From positions 1 through 33,973 of the IMG/VR virus record IMGVR_UViG_3300032236_000744: a stretch of DNA of 33,973 bases. One strand, given 5' to 3'. This document shows positions 1-7,276 of the stretch, one piece after another. The notes beneath the pieces are model-generated. The model worked only from the letters and a program-made list of their open reading frames with translations, did not search any database and had not been told where the DNA came from. The DNA comes from a virus. The position numbers and the translations under genes are program-made. Position 1 is the first letter of the stretch; each line of letters starts with the position of its first letter.

Positions 1-14
1 CGCTCTTCCGATCT
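1..14. other. Illumina adapter remnant (artefact)
   Basis: Bases 1-14 (CGCTCTTCCGATCT) are identical to the last 14 bases of the Illumina TruSeq adapter read into the insert. This is a sequencing artefact at the contig edge. Biological sequence therefore starts at about base 15, and the left contig end is a read end, not proof of a physical genome end. Confidence 0.95.
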
Positions 15-37
15 GTCGTGGCAGGCGTCGGTTTCTT

Positions 38-57
38 AAAAAACGCGGCCGTTTTTT
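38..57. terminator. Palindrome AAAAAACG-CGGC-CGTTTTTT, possible terminator
   Basis: An 8-bp inverted repeat (38-45 with 50-57) encloses CGGC and lies just downstream of the HNH gene that reads leftwards. The T run on the minus strand after a short GC core resembles an intrinsic terminator, although the GC part is short. Because it sits between the HNH gene and the contig end, it could instead belong to the packaging-site region. Confidence 0.4.
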
Positions 58-78
58 GTGGGCGTTCGTCGTCTTTGT

Positions 79-348
79 TTACCAGGCGCGTTGTTGTGCG
101 CTTGTTGTCTCGGTCTTGTTGCTTCGTCGCTGGTTGCACACGAGGTGCGCGGGGCGTAGGCCGATGGTTTCGTCTGCGTGTGGTGCGTAGCTGCGTGGGA
201 TCGCATGGTCAACGCTGAACGAGTATGGGTGTGGGTATGTGAGTTCGTAGTTGATGGGATGGTGGCATAGCGCGCAGGGGAGTTGTTCGGCTTTGAGTTG
301 GGCGTGTGCTTGTTTGTATTTGGCTGAGCGTGCGCTGTACCGGCTCAT
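79..348 (-). CDS. HNH endonuclease
   Basis: This 89-aa protein has a compact HNH nuclease fold: zinc ligands C25 and C28, the D47-H48 catalytic pair in SVDHAIPR, then H68 and the closing C71-N72 followed by R75. ATG at 348 is chosen because it overlaps the upstream stop as ATGA; longer in-frame versions run into the upstream gene. HNH proteins next to the packaging site commonly cooperate with terminase in cos cleavage in HK97-like phages. The terminase genes are at the other contig end, so the two would be neighbours on a circularised map. A homing or general nicking role is the alternative. Confidence 0.88.
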   Translation of the reverse strand: MSRYSARSAKYKQAHAQLKAEQLPCALCHHPINYELTYPHPYSFSVDHAIPRSYAPHADETIGLRPAHLVCNQRRSNKTETTSAQQRAW

Positions 349-482
349 CGTTGGCTTGTGACTTCTAAGCGTTGGTCTAAGAGCTTGTCCACGTATTCGG
401 ACCAGGTACGCCACGTGTCGGTGTCGGTGGCGAATGTGAGTGCGATGTCGATGGATTCGATGTCGGCTTCTGGCTCATCCAT
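345..482 (-). CDS. Small acidic hypothetical protein
   Basis: A 45-aa protein beginning MDEPEADIESID, acidic at the N-terminus and with a helical C-terminal half containing WRTWSEYVDKLL. The start at 482 is supported by an AGGGA element about 9 bases upstream, and its TGA stop overlaps the ATG of the HNH gene, which suggests translational coupling. No family was recognised. It sits alone between an upstream terminator hairpin and the HNH gene, so a small partner or modulator of the nuclease is possible but is inference. Confidence 0.55.
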   Translation of the reverse strand: MDEPEADIESIDIALTFATDTDTWRTWSEYVDKLLDQRLEVTSQR

Positions 483-504
483 CGTTTGGTCCCTGATATG
501 ACGA

Positions 505-533
505 AACCCCACTAGCCGTGTGGCTGTGGGGTT
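505..533 (-). terminator. Hairpin terminator (AACCCCAC stem)
   Basis: AACCCCAC (505-512) plus AGCC (514-517) pairs with GGCT (522-525) plus GTGGGGTT (526-533) around a GTGT loop, with one bulged T. It lies 44 bases after the stop of the leftward zinc-finger/HTH gene. Read on the minus strand the hairpin is followed by a short T-containing stretch. The stem is closely similar to the hairpin at 13705-13730. Confidence 0.7.
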
Positions 534-576
534 ATGTGTCTCGCTCGCTTTAAGCGTAGCAGGTGAGACTGTCAAA

Positions 577-1605
577 TCAAATTCGTGTTGATGCTGCTGT
601 TCGCATGGCGTCGGGTATTGAGTACAACTCGCCACGTTTGGTGATGCGTCCGTCTTTGACCCATTGGTTGAGGGTGGTTTGGTGGATGCCGAAGTATTTC
701 CTGATCCATTCGCCTTCGCACCAAACCTCAACGTCGGGGATGCTGAGTGCGACGGCGCATAAGCGGTCGACGGTCCATACGGTTTTGCAGTTGTGGCAGG
801 TGATGAGTGCGCCGAGTTCTTCGGGGTTGATGCGTAACCGTTGACTGCAGCTGGTTCCGTCTTGGTCTGGGTGGTCGGCGGGGCAGTTGATGATTGTGTG
901 GGATACGTCGGTTGCTGGATCCAACGCGGTCAAACTGGCTGCGAGTTGTTGTGCCTCGTGGTGTAGCTCTTCGATGAGGTATGTGGGTGTTTCGGCGAGG
1001 CGTGCAAGGTTTGAGGTTAGCCAGGCGATGACGCTGAATAGTGCGGTTGTTGATGCGTTGTCGCGGTTGCGTGCTGCGCTGGCGGGTCCGTAGGGCACGA
1101 GGTCAAGGCATCGCCTAGCGGTTTTTTCTTGCTGTTCGAGGATGTTGAGTGCGGTGAGGCCGAGGGCTGCATCGAGCAGTGAAATGCTCAACGGGGGATT
1201 ACTGCTGGCCACACCAATCAGCCTGGTGTTGCCGTGTCGACGTGTCCAACCCTTTGCAGCTTTGGTGAGGGTTTCGATGGTTTGTAGGTTGTCGCTGATC
1301 CGGTTGAGGCATCGATCGCATAAGGTTCGATCGCGTTCGGGGATGGTGAGGCGGTTGTCGCAGATCATGCATCGCATATTTTTGGCTCGTTTCTCGTGCG
1401 CGTATGTGAGTGTCATACGCGGCTGGAAGTTAGATGTTTCTTCGTGAGTCCGTCCGTGGTGTCCGTCCGTCCGTTCGTGCATCTGCGACGCGGATACGTG
1501 TGATGCATTGCGTCGGGCATGCGTGCATGGCCATGGTTGGCCACAGTGTTGGCAGTAATCGTTGTCTGGTTTTTCTAGGACGATCCCGCCTGGTTTATGC
1601 GTCAC
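577..1605 (-). CDS. Multi-zinc-finger HTH DNA-binding protein
   Basis: The protein is 342 aa from a GTG at 1605. Visible parts in order are: a small zinc knuckle (CQHCGQPWPC) near the N-terminus; a second CxxC...CxxC finger (CMICDN...LCDRC) about 70 residues later; a helical middle; a third zinc ribbon (CPADH...CSQ...ITCHNC); and a C-terminal helix-turn-helix (IRKYFGIHQTTLNQWVKDGRI). The second finger plus the rest matches the architecture of a common actinophage HTH protein, which would start at ATG 1377 (MRCMICDN). The open stretch 1605-1378 adds an extra finger module and contains GGAC tetranucleotide repeats. The start is therefore uncertain. A DNA-binding or regulatory role is likely. 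Confidence 0.72.
   Translation of the reverse strand: MTHKPGGIVLEKPDNDYCQHCGQPWPCTHARRNASHVSASQMHERTDGHHGRTHEETSNFQPRMTLTYAHEKRAKNMRCMICDNRLTIPERDRTLCDRCLNRISDNLQTIETLTKAAKGWTRRHGNTRLIGVASSNPPLSISLLDAALGLTALNILEQQEKTARRCLDLVPYGPASAARNRDNASTTALFSVIAWLTSNLARLAETPTYLIEELHHEAQQLAASLTALDPATDVSHTIINCPADHPDQDGTSCSQRLRINPEELGALITCHNCKTVWTVDRLCAVALSIPDVEVWCEGEWIRKYFGIHQTTLNQWVKDGRITKRGELYSIPDAMRTAASTRI
1448..1478. repeat. GTCC/GGAC tetranucleotide repeat inside coding sequence
   Basis: GTCCGTCCGT (1448-1457) and GTCCGTCCGTCCGT (1461-1474) are short tandem tetranucleotide repeats separated by GGT. They lie in the linker between the first and second zinc fingers of the gene at 577-1605. Four-base units change reading frame when gained or lost, so this is a possible slippage point between two formerly separate genes. 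Confidence 0.6.
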
Positions 1606-1957
1606 TGGTGACCACTTGAGCCTTTGACCAACGGTGTGCAGCTGCTTTTTTGGCGCGTTCTTTACGTCGTGCGTTTTCTTCGGATGTGGGCTGATAGTCG
1701 TGCCAACTGTTGATCTCCCATCCGCCTGCGCATTCAACCCATAGGCCGACGTCGACAAGGGCTTTGGCGTCTCGTGGGCGTGCGTGGATGAAGGGGAGTG
1801 CGGCGCGTGGGATGAACCCGTCGGTCCCGTTTGCTCCCGAGTATCCGAGTCCGCACACGTAGGCGAGTGTTGCTTGGAAGTGTTTGTCTTCGACGAGGGC
1901 TAGGATTTTTGGGTTTTGTGCCAAGTTGTTTTCTAAGCGGATCCACGGTAAGCCCAT
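1595..1957 (-). CDS. Replication-organiser-like protein (actinophage family)
   Basis: This 120-aa protein starts MGLPWIRLENNL and contains NPKILALVED, GTDGFIPRAALPFIHA and GGWEINSWHDYQPT, followed by a basic tail rich in K, R and A. The pattern is a widespread actinophage family usually found beside replication genes, with a winged-helix-like N-terminal fold and a charged C-terminus. The start overlaps the upstream stop (TGATG). The role is probably replication initiation or helicase loading at the phage origin, inferred from resemblance and neighbours; no catalytic motif is visible. Confidence 0.6.
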   Translation of the reverse strand: MGLPWIRLENNLAQNPKILALVEDKHFQATLAYVCGLGYSGANGTDGFIPRAALPFIHARPRDAKALVDVGLWVECAGGWEINSWHDYQPTSEENARRKERAKKAAAHRWSKAQVVTSDA

Positions 1958-2520
1958 CAGTCGGTCTCCAATGCGTGCATGATTTGGTCGCGTGTGTAGT
2001 CGCGCAGTAGGACGCGGATGGCTTGGTTGATGTTGTCGCGTCGGTATCTGCCGTAGGGGTGGCGTATGCCTGTTTTGATGGCTGCGGCGTTGGGTGTGAT
2101 GGTCCCGTTGATAACGTCAGCTGCGATACCAGGGTTGTCGCGTTTGAGCCGAGCGACAACGTAAGACGCATCGTCTTGTTCGCTAACTTTCGTGTCACGA
2201 GAGTTAGACGGGACTGGACCGCCTTTAGCCGTTCGTGCTGGTGGGATCGCATCACGTAACAGTTCACGTACCGTCATGGCTGCTCGCCGATTGCGTGAAC
2301 GGTCCAACAGTGACTCAATGGCAAGCGCGCTGATTCCAACAAACTCGTCACAATAGGCAACAAATGTTTCGTAGCGTTGCGTGCCATGCGTTGGGTGCTC
2401 AAATTCGCGCCATGAGCCACTCTCAATGATTCGCGCCAACGCTGGTATCAGTTCTCCCGCACTACCGCTTGCAGCTCGATACACGTCCTGATTTTCAGTC
2501 CATCGTGGATCTACAGCCAT
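1957..2520 (-). CDS. Hypothetical protein with HTH-like C-terminal segment
   Basis: A 187-aa protein. The N-terminal half (about 1-75) contains the segment YETFVAYCDEF. The C-terminal half has LKRDNPGIAADVINGTITPNAAAIKTGI, a segment type common in phage and plasmid DNA-binding proteins in which a short helix-turn-helix follows an Arg/Lys-rich helix. The ATG at 2520 lies inside the helicase gene end (10-base overlap), so it is translationally coupled to the helicase. A regulatory or replication accessory role is inferred from position; no specific function is recognised. Confidence 0.6.
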   Translation of the reverse strand: MAVDPRWTENQDVYRAASGSAGELIPALARIIESGSWREFEHPTHGTQRYETFVAYCDEFVGISALAIESLLDRSRNRRAAMTVRELLRDAIPPARTAKGGPVPSNSRDTKVSEQDDASYVVARLKRDNPGIAADVINGTITPNAAAIKTGIRHPYGRYRRDNINQAIRVLLRDYTRDQIMHALETD

Positions 2521-4343
2521 GACTGCAATTCCTGGATTCGCTTGTCCAATGTTTCAAGTGACGCGTTGCCCAGGCGATCGCCGAACATTCGGTTTAGTTC
2601 CGCGTGGATGTGCCCGTAAGGCGTATCTGTATCGCGAGCGACCTTATTGACAAGTTGGTTGACCTGTTGCTTCTTGGCAACTCGTAGCGCGTCTTTTGTG
2701 TCGGTCTTTGCTGGCAGTTGAGCGTGTGCGATGGTCACTGCCGGTGCTTTGCCTAGTTCACGAATCAGCAAGGCAATGTCTGATGTGTGTGATCGTTGAA
2801 GCCCTTGAATCTTTTCTTGGTATGCCAATGCTTGGTTAAGTTCAGCCTCGGTTATTTGAACTCCACCAGGCATAAGAACGCTGTCTTGGATGATTGGCGA
2901 CGTGGAGATTGGTTGGATGATTTGAATATCGAAGTCTCTTGCTTCGGCCTTAGACATCAACTCAAGTTGCCCGACCTTGATCTCAAGTGCCAGATCAACT
3001 TCGTCTTCAATGTTTTTAGCAAGTTTGACGAGTTCGGGGAACGCGCCGATGTAAACGGTGGCCGTTAGTGAATCGTTGTCGCGGCGTACAGCTCGTCCAA
3101 CAATTTGCCGAAACCACATGTCTGTTGTCTTGTTGCTGGCATACACGATGATTGATAGCCGCGGGATGTCCACGCCTTCTGAAATCATGTCGACGGCGAC
3201 GATCCATCGTTGATGGCTTGTTCGAAATTGATCAATGACGGCGTTGGATGTGGCATCTTTTGAATGAACCACACTTGCCTTTTCGTTGGTGATCCGTTCA
3301 ATCATGACCGCGTAGGCTTCTGCTTTTTCGATGTCCGACGCAACGATTAAGCCACCTGCGTTGGGTTTTTCTTCACGCATCCGCTTGAGTTCGTTATCCG
3401 CATCGGTCATCAGACTTGTCATCCATGACTGGTTTTCTTGATACAGCGTTCGCATCAATGCGGCTTGCTGGTTTTTGTCAACGGTGGATGCGGTCGCTGA
3501 TATGAATGATGTTCCGCGAAGGTAGTTGCCTTGCCCATCCATGATTGGGAACCTGACAGGCCGGACGACTCCTTCGATGATGGCATCTTTGTATGAAATG
3601 CCGCCGTCACTAATTGCTCGGCCTTCGTCGTCATATTTGATGAATGGGATCTGGTTTCGATCTGTTCGGAATGGTGTTCCGGACAACATCAATCGACGGG
3701 TTACATGTTCAAACGCTGCAAGGAGGCTTGGACCCCACGAGGAGTTTTCTTCATCTTGACAGTGGTGAATCTCGTCAAAGATGACAAGCGTTTTGTTGGG
3801 CTTTGATGCAAGTTTCCGCCAGATATGCTTGTCTGAGTGCACTTGAGCGTAAGTTCCGACGACTCCGTTTGAGTCTTTCGGGATGAATCCGTGTTCGTTC
3901 TTGAACTCGGCGGTTACGTCTAGCCCGACGCCGTGCGCTGCTTTATTCCACTGCTTGCGCACTTGGTTGTTTGGCACGATCACGATGATGCGGTCGATGA
4001 TGCGTTGGTCAAACAGGATCTTCGCTGCCTTCATCGCCATCAACGTCTTGCCAGCGCCTGGACAAGCTGTGACAAGAAAATCATCGTGCGTTGTGCAGAA
4101 TGCTTCGACGGCTTGCTTTTGCCATACGTTGCGTGGATCTGACATGTTTTTGGTCCCCTTCTTTCGATTACATGTCGGGCACAATGCCTGCCCGTTGATT
4201 ACGTCTGTTTCACCACCGTTTGCGTGAGCGATGATGTGATCTGCGTGCCAGTCCGTTGGAAGTTCGACCTGACACATCTCGCATTTTCCATCGGCAATGA
4301 GCCACAAAGCTTCTCGTTGACGAGCTGTAAAGAATCGGCCCAT
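2511..4343 (-). CDS. HNH nuclease-SF2 helicase fusion
   Basis: A 610-aa protein with an N-terminal HNH module (C21-x2-C24, D35-H36, C55-x2-C58) fused to a superfamily 2 helicase. Helicase motifs seen: Walker A ACPGAGKT at 93-100, DEIH at 190-193 (motif II), SGTPFR at 221-226 (motif III), ISEGVDIPRL near 387-396 and QIVGRAVRR at 413-421 (motifs V and VI). The remaining ~110 C-terminal residues are helical. SF2 enzymes of this type translocate on or remodel DNA, and the HNH module would add nicking. In this compact early operon it may serve replication, recombination or attack on competing DNA. Family and motifs are clear; the biological role is inferred. Confidence 0.9.
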   Translation of the reverse strand: MGRFFTARQREALWLIADGKCEMCQVELPTDWHADHIIAHANGGETDVINGQALCPTCNRKKGTKNMSDPRNVWQKQAVEAFCTTHDDFLVTACPGAGKTLMAMKAAKILFDQRIIDRIIVIVPNNQVRKQWNKAAHGVGLDVTAEFKNEHGFIPKDSNGVVGTYAQVHSDKHIWRKLASKPNKTLVIFDEIHHCQDEENSSWGPSLLAAFEHVTRRLMLSGTPFRTDRNQIPFIKYDDEGRAISDGGISYKDAIIEGVVRPVRFPIMDGQGNYLRGTSFISATASTVDKNQQAALMRTLYQENQSWMTSLMTDADNELKRMREEKPNAGGLIVASDIEKAEAYAVMIERITNEKASVVHSKDATSNAVIDQFRTSHQRWIVAVDMISEGVDIPRLSIIVYASNKTTDMWFRQIVGRAVRRDNDSLTATVYIGAFPELVKLAKNIEDEVDLALEIKVGQLELMSKAEARDFDIQIIQPISTSPIIQDSVLMPGGVQITEAELNQALAYQEKIQGLQRSHTSDIALLIRELGKAPAVTIAHAQLPAKTDTKDALRVAKKQQVNQLVNKVARDTDTPYGHIHAELNRMFGDRLGNASLETLDKRIQELQSWL

Positions 4344-4733
4344 TTACGGCAAGTACCTGGTGCAGTCCCATCGGCCACCGGCCCACGGGCTCGGCCCGAA
4401 ATTGCGGAGCACTAACCAGAATCCGGCAGTCTGCACGGCTGCGGGCCATAGATGGATCGGCTTGTGTGCGTAGGGTGTGGATGCGAGGCGCAGCTTGGTG
4501 CGCAAGTAGTGATCCCACCAACGTGGTTCAAACTGATACAAGCCCTGGGCGAAATGACCGTCGTGTGAGACCACCGTGGGAATGTTTTCGCTCTCACGCT
4601 TACTCACGCAACGACGGAACCGTTCGTAACGACTGTCGTAATAGTGAGCGCTGACGCGTTTCCAATAGGGGACTGGTGCGCTCGTCGTGTGCAACGTGGC
4701 TGACAACAATGCGCCTGCAAGATGCTCGATCAT
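4344..4733 (-). CDS. Transglycosylase/Rpf-like muralytic protein
   Basis: A 129-aa protein with a lysozyme-like signature: FRRCVSKRESEN (catalytic Glu candidate E47), then a segment ending AQGLYQF and a Trp-rich stretch (PRWWDHYL), as in transglycosylase-like and resuscitation-promoting-factor domains that cleave peptidoglycan glycan strands. C42 and C124 could form a disulfide. The N-terminal 16 residues are mildly hydrophobic (MIEHLAGALLSATLH) but not a clear signal peptide. The start overlaps the upstream stop (ATGA) and the stop abuts the helicase start. It is in the early block rather than the lysis cassette, which is unusual. The remote family match is judged by eye. Confidence 0.65.
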   Translation of the reverse strand: MIEHLAGALLSATLHTTSAPVPYWKRVSAHYYDSRYERFRRCVSKRESENIPTVVSHDGHFAQGLYQFEPRWWDHYLRTKLRLASTPYAHKPIHLWPAAVQTAGFWLVLRNFGPSPWAGGRWDCTRYLP

Positions 4734-4924
4734 TCGGCCACCTCCACTCGTCCGCACAACACCCATCGCAGCCGGTCACATTCGAGCCGGTACACGGTTG
4801 TCGTGGTGGGGGTGAGTTGTGCGACCTTGAGCGTGCGGGCTAGGTCCGTTTCGGCTTGCAGGATGATTTCGTTGAATCGGGCGGCTGTGTCGTAGACGGG
4901 CCAACGCATTTCGTAACTGGTCAT
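4730..4924 (-). CDS. Small hypothetical protein
   Basis: A 64-aa protein beginning MTSYEMRWPVYDTAARFNE. It is mainly helical and has a C-terminal stretch with VYRLECDRLRWVLCG. Both ends overlap neighbours by four bases (ATGA with WhiB upstream and with the transglycosylase-like gene downstream), so it is part of the same translationally coupled chain. No family was recognised and no motif points to a function. Confidence 0.6.
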   Translation of the reverse strand: MTSYEMRWPVYDTAARFNEIILQAETDLARTLKVAQLTPTTTTVYRLECDRLRWVLCGRVEVAE

Positions 4925-5223
4925 GTGTTGCGTCCTTTCCATAAAGTTTTGCGTTCGTCGGGGGTGAGCCCGCCCCAAATGCCGTGCTGTTCGTGGTGTT
5001 CGATGGCGTAGGCGAGACAGGTTTCGGATACGTCGCAGCTGGCGCAGATGAGTTTCGCGTGACGGGTAGCGACGGGCATGTGTCGTCGTTCTCGTCCGTT
5101 CAGGGTTTCTGGGAACCAGATGTCGGCGATGTGGTCGTATGTTCGGCAGGCGGCTTGTGCTTGCCAAGAGATGTCTTCACCGTCGTCGTTGAGTACGAGG
5201 CGTAAGTCGGTGGTGGTTTTCAT
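4921..5223 (-). CDS. whiB: WhiB-family transcriptional regulator
   Basis: A 100-aa protein with the full WhiB signature: four cysteines (C26, C60, C63, C69) that ligate a 4Fe-4S cluster, followed by the GIWGG turn at 81-85 and a basic tail (DERKTLWKGR) that contacts DNA. WhiB proteins are confined to Actinobacteria and their phages, so this is one of the better host clues. They bind the primary sigma factor and redirect transcription. Phage copies are known to down-regulate the host homologue and can affect superinfection and septation. The gene is coupled by ATGA overlaps on both sides. The assignment is secure; its targets are unknown. Confidence 0.96.
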   Translation of the reverse strand: MKTTTDLRLVLNDDGEDISWQAQAACRTYDHIADIWFPETLNGRERRHMPVATRHAKLICASCDVSETCLAYAIEHHEQHGIWGGLTPDERKTLWKGRNT

Positions 5224-5537
5224 CGACGACCCACCCAGGTGTATGTCCTGAGTGGTTTGCCGGCGTTCCCACCTGAGACATCGGTGTTCGTCGTCCAGCC
5301 GTTTGGGACGATGACGCCCTTCTGACGTAACGACGAGTACGTGGATGAGAGTTGTCGTGGGTTCACGGTGAGGCCGTGATCGTTGCTGAGGAGGTCACGC
5401 ACACGGTTTGGGTCTAGTAAGCCCTCGTGGTTGTCAGCTGCTTCTTGCATGGCGGCGATGATGCGTTCGTGTGTTGACTGGCCGAGCGGTGTCGGATCGT
5501 CCGCGATCGCCTGCAACAGGTCTAGGAGATCGGTCAT
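5220..5537 (-). CDS. Winged-helix-like DNA-binding protein
   Basis: A 105-aa protein starting MTDLLDLLQAIADD. The pattern HERIIAAMQEAAD...PNRVRDLL...NPRQLSSTYSSLRQKGVI followed by a strand-rich Gly segment resembles a winged helix: three helices, then a wing. The ATG at 5537 overlaps the resolvase stop (ATGA). It lies between the resolvase and WhiB genes and may be a small transcriptional regulator. The fold is inferred from sequence pattern only. Confidence 0.55.
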   Translation of the reverse strand: MTDLLDLLQAIADDPTPLGQSTHERIIAAMQEAADNHEGLLDPNRVRDLLSNDHGLTVNPRQLSSTYSSLRQKGVIVPNGWTTNTDVSGGNAGKPLRTYTWVGRR

Positions 5538-5881
5538 AACGTTTCCCCGTAACCAGCCGCGCGTAACAACCAGGCGGCTTGATCTAACCTGGTCAACGCG
5601 TACCAATCCGCGGGGTTCGTCGTCCCGCGCTTCTTAATCACGGTTAGGCCGATGGCAGCGTTCGCGTTGACGCGTTCTCGCTCGGTTTCGGCTTGAAACT
5701 CGGCTAACGTGATCGCTTTCGTTGCCTTCACTTCAATGACGATCGCGTGATCGATGAGGATGTCGCCCATGTCGTAAGCGCCCGCTAACTGGCGGCGTTC
5801 CGCGTGTGGCCACCCATGCGCTTGCAAGTAACGAACCACAGCGGTTTCCGCAGCTGTACCCTTCTGCTTCGACGCGCTCAT
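5534..5881 (-). CDS. PD-(D/E)XK nuclease, Holliday junction resolvase-like
   Basis: A 115-aa protein with the archaeal/phage Hjc-type nuclease layout: KGTAAETAVVRYL (E12), then GAYDMGDILI (D40), then IVIEVKATK (E50, K52), which together form the metal-binding PD-(D/E)XK site. Such enzymes cut four-way or branched DNA during recombination and before packaging. Its placement directly after the probable annealing protein supports a recombination module. Starts and stops overlap the neighbours by four bases. Confidence 0.82.
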   Translation of the reverse strand: MSASKQKGTAAETAVVRYLQAHGWPHAERRQLAGAYDMGDILIDHAIVIEVKATKAITLAEFQAETERERVNANAAIGLTVIKKRGTTNPADWYALTRLDQAAWLLRAAGYGETL

Positions 5882-6543
5882 GAGGCTTCACCCGTCGTCG
5901 CCAACTGCTGCGTCTTAGCGATCACAGTGGTCAACTGCTCGATCACTTTCGATGCTTCAAGCTTCGTTAATTGTGAAATACCAGAGATTTCATGTTTAAC
6001 GATGTCCTGCACATACGTGCGTGCTCGATCACCCTTAGGCACGTTCAACGTTGCTAACTGCGCTTGAATCTTCCGCACCTGCGCGTCAGTGATGTTCGCC
6101 GTTGGCTCGTTCATCCACGTACCGTTGGACAGAAACGTGTCGGGTGTTTTACGTGGTGTCGGCGCTGATGGGGGAGTGATACTGGATTTGGTATCAGCGT
6201 CCTGTTCGGCTTTACGGCGTAGCACGTCCTCACGGGTGGCAATGCTGCGCTTCGATGCAATACCGAGCAGGCCGAGCGCTCGACCAACCGCGCTCGTTTC
6301 CGCGTTCATCGCTTCTGAATCGCGCGTGAAATTCGTCTTACCTGGCCACGCTTCCCACGCTTGAGCGATACCTGGTCGTTGATCGTCAGGCGTCCGGTAT
6401 GCGCGAGCGATGACGGTGATGAACACTTTATCGCCGATGGTGACGATCTTTGCCTCGTCGGCTTGGATGCTCCCATCGGGATACTTTTGAAAGAATAGGC
6501 TGACGCGTTCGGCGACTTCGACGTAATCGTTGGCGAAACTCAC
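5878..6543 (-). CDS. Probable ssDNA-annealing / ERF-like recombination protein
   Basis: A 221-aa protein. The N-terminal domain (about 1-100) starts DYVEVAERVSLFFQKYP and ends with MNAETSAVGRALGLLGI, a pattern shared by many actinophage recombination proteins and reminiscent of the ERF annealing family. A Pro/Ser/Thr-rich linker (about 117-135) leads to a C-terminal domain (ITDAQVRKIQAQL...LTKLEASKVIEQL) that often follows phage recombinases and may bind ssDNA or partners. The resolvase gene follows with a four-base overlap, so the pair probably anneals and resolves DNA during replication. The family call is moderate. Confidence 0.65.
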   Translation of the reverse strand: MSFANDYVEVAERVSLFFQKYPDGSIQADEAKIVTIGDKVFITVIARAYRTPDDQRPGIAQAWEAWPGKTNFTRDSEAMNAETSAVGRALGLLGIASKRSIATREDVLRRKAEQDADTKSSITPPSAPTPRKTPDTFLSNGTWMNEPTANITDAQVRKIQAQLATLNVPKGDRARTYVQDIVKHEISGISQLTKLEASKVIEQLTTVIAKTQQLATTGEAS

Positions 6544-6860
6544 TGTGCACCGTCCTCGTCCTCGTAATAACCGTCATGGATGTCGGCTGAGTGCAGCTCG
6601 ATGGTTGGTTTCGGGTGCGCTAAAGGTTCCTGCCAATTCGGGCTCACCAAATGCGCGGCCAACTTGTCCAGGTATTCAGGGTCGGCCAGTGACTTTTCGA
6701 TCTGAGCCCTAAACGCTGCATCGTCACGGGTTGGCCATTCGTCGAGGTCTTCGACGGTCCCGCACTCCCAACAAAGCCATTCCGCTGGATTCGTGTAACG
6801 GCCTTTAGTCGTGTGACCGCAGAACCAACAGTGGCGCGTATCGTCGATGGGTGTGCTCAT
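6540..6860 (-). CDS. Small zinc-finger protein
   Basis: A 106-aa protein with an N-terminal zinc finger: HCWFCGHTTKG followed by WLCWECG, that is CxxC-x16-CxxC. Beyond it is an acidic helical region (WPTRDDAAFRAQIEKSLADPEYL) and an acidic C-terminus (YYEDEDGAQ). It is overlapped by four bases at both ends. The finger could bind nucleic acid or a protein partner; the specific role is not recognisable. Confidence 0.65.
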   Translation of the reverse strand: MSTPIDDTRHCWFCGHTTKGRYTNPAEWLCWECGTVEDLDEWPTRDDAAFRAQIEKSLADPEYLDKLAAHLVSPNWQEPLAHPKPTIELHSADIHDGYYEDEDGAQ

Positions 6861-7036
6861 GCGACACCATCCGAATCATCGTGACGGGTCGGAAAGTCAA
6901 CAACGTTGGATGGTTCAAGCTCGTCATCCAAGATTCGGTCGATCGTGTCCCGCGCATCAATCAGCAAGACGACGACGCTGGCAACGCCAACGGTTAACAG
7001 GATGATCAGCGGCAGACCGATGAATAGCCATTCCAT
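6857..7036 (-). CDS. Small single-TM membrane protein
   Basis: A 59-aa protein starting ATG at 7036 (MEWLFIGLPLIILLTVG). An N-terminal transmembrane helix of about 22 residues is followed by a charged tail (DARDTIDRILDDELEPS) likely to be cytoplasmic. Its start overlaps the upstream stop as TGATG and its stop overlaps the next start as ATGA, which is strong evidence that this unusually short frame is real. With the next membrane gene and the exported flavoprotein upstream it forms an envelope gene cluster. Function unknown. Confidence 0.72.
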   Translation of the reverse strand: MEWLFIGLPLIILLTVGVASVVVLLIDARDTIDRILDDELEPSNVVDFPTRHDDSDGVA

Positions 7037-7251
7037 CAGGCACCATCCCGTAACAACCAGGCGATGCCGTACAAAGCGATGGCGAGCAGGCCGATAACGC
7101 CGACATCGAGGATTGCGCGGGTCACAAACCCGTCCGTTATGATGTTGACGCCGGTCAACACTGCGACGAGCAGGATGATCGAGCGGATAAGCCGTAGGTC
7201 TGCGCGACGCCTGGCAGCTGGTGCAGACTTACGGTTTTTTGTTTGTTCCAT
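7036..7251 (-). CDS. Small two-TM membrane protein
   Basis: A 71-aa protein with a basic N-terminus (EQTKNRKSAPAARRRADLR), two hydrophobic helices (about 22-40 and 49-66) separated by a short loop, and a short RDGA end. ATG at 7251 is chosen because AAGGGG lies six bases upstream; a GTG three bases earlier is possible. The basic N-terminus predicts N-in topology. It follows the exported flavoprotein after 25 bases, so the two may be co-made at the membrane. It could be holin-like by shape, but it is far from the lysis genes. Confidence 0.7.
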   Translation of the reverse strand: MEQTKNRKSAPAARRRADLRLIRSIILLVAVLTGVNIITDGFVTRAILDVGVIGLLAIALYGIAWLLRDGA

Positions 7252-7276
7252 CACATACCCCTTCAGTTGTGGTGGT

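Noticed and set aside
563-1619. Plus-strand frames opposite the zinc-finger/HTH gene
   Set aside because: Composition is Arg/Val/Ser-rich with no domain, and the opposite strand encodes several intact zinc fingers.
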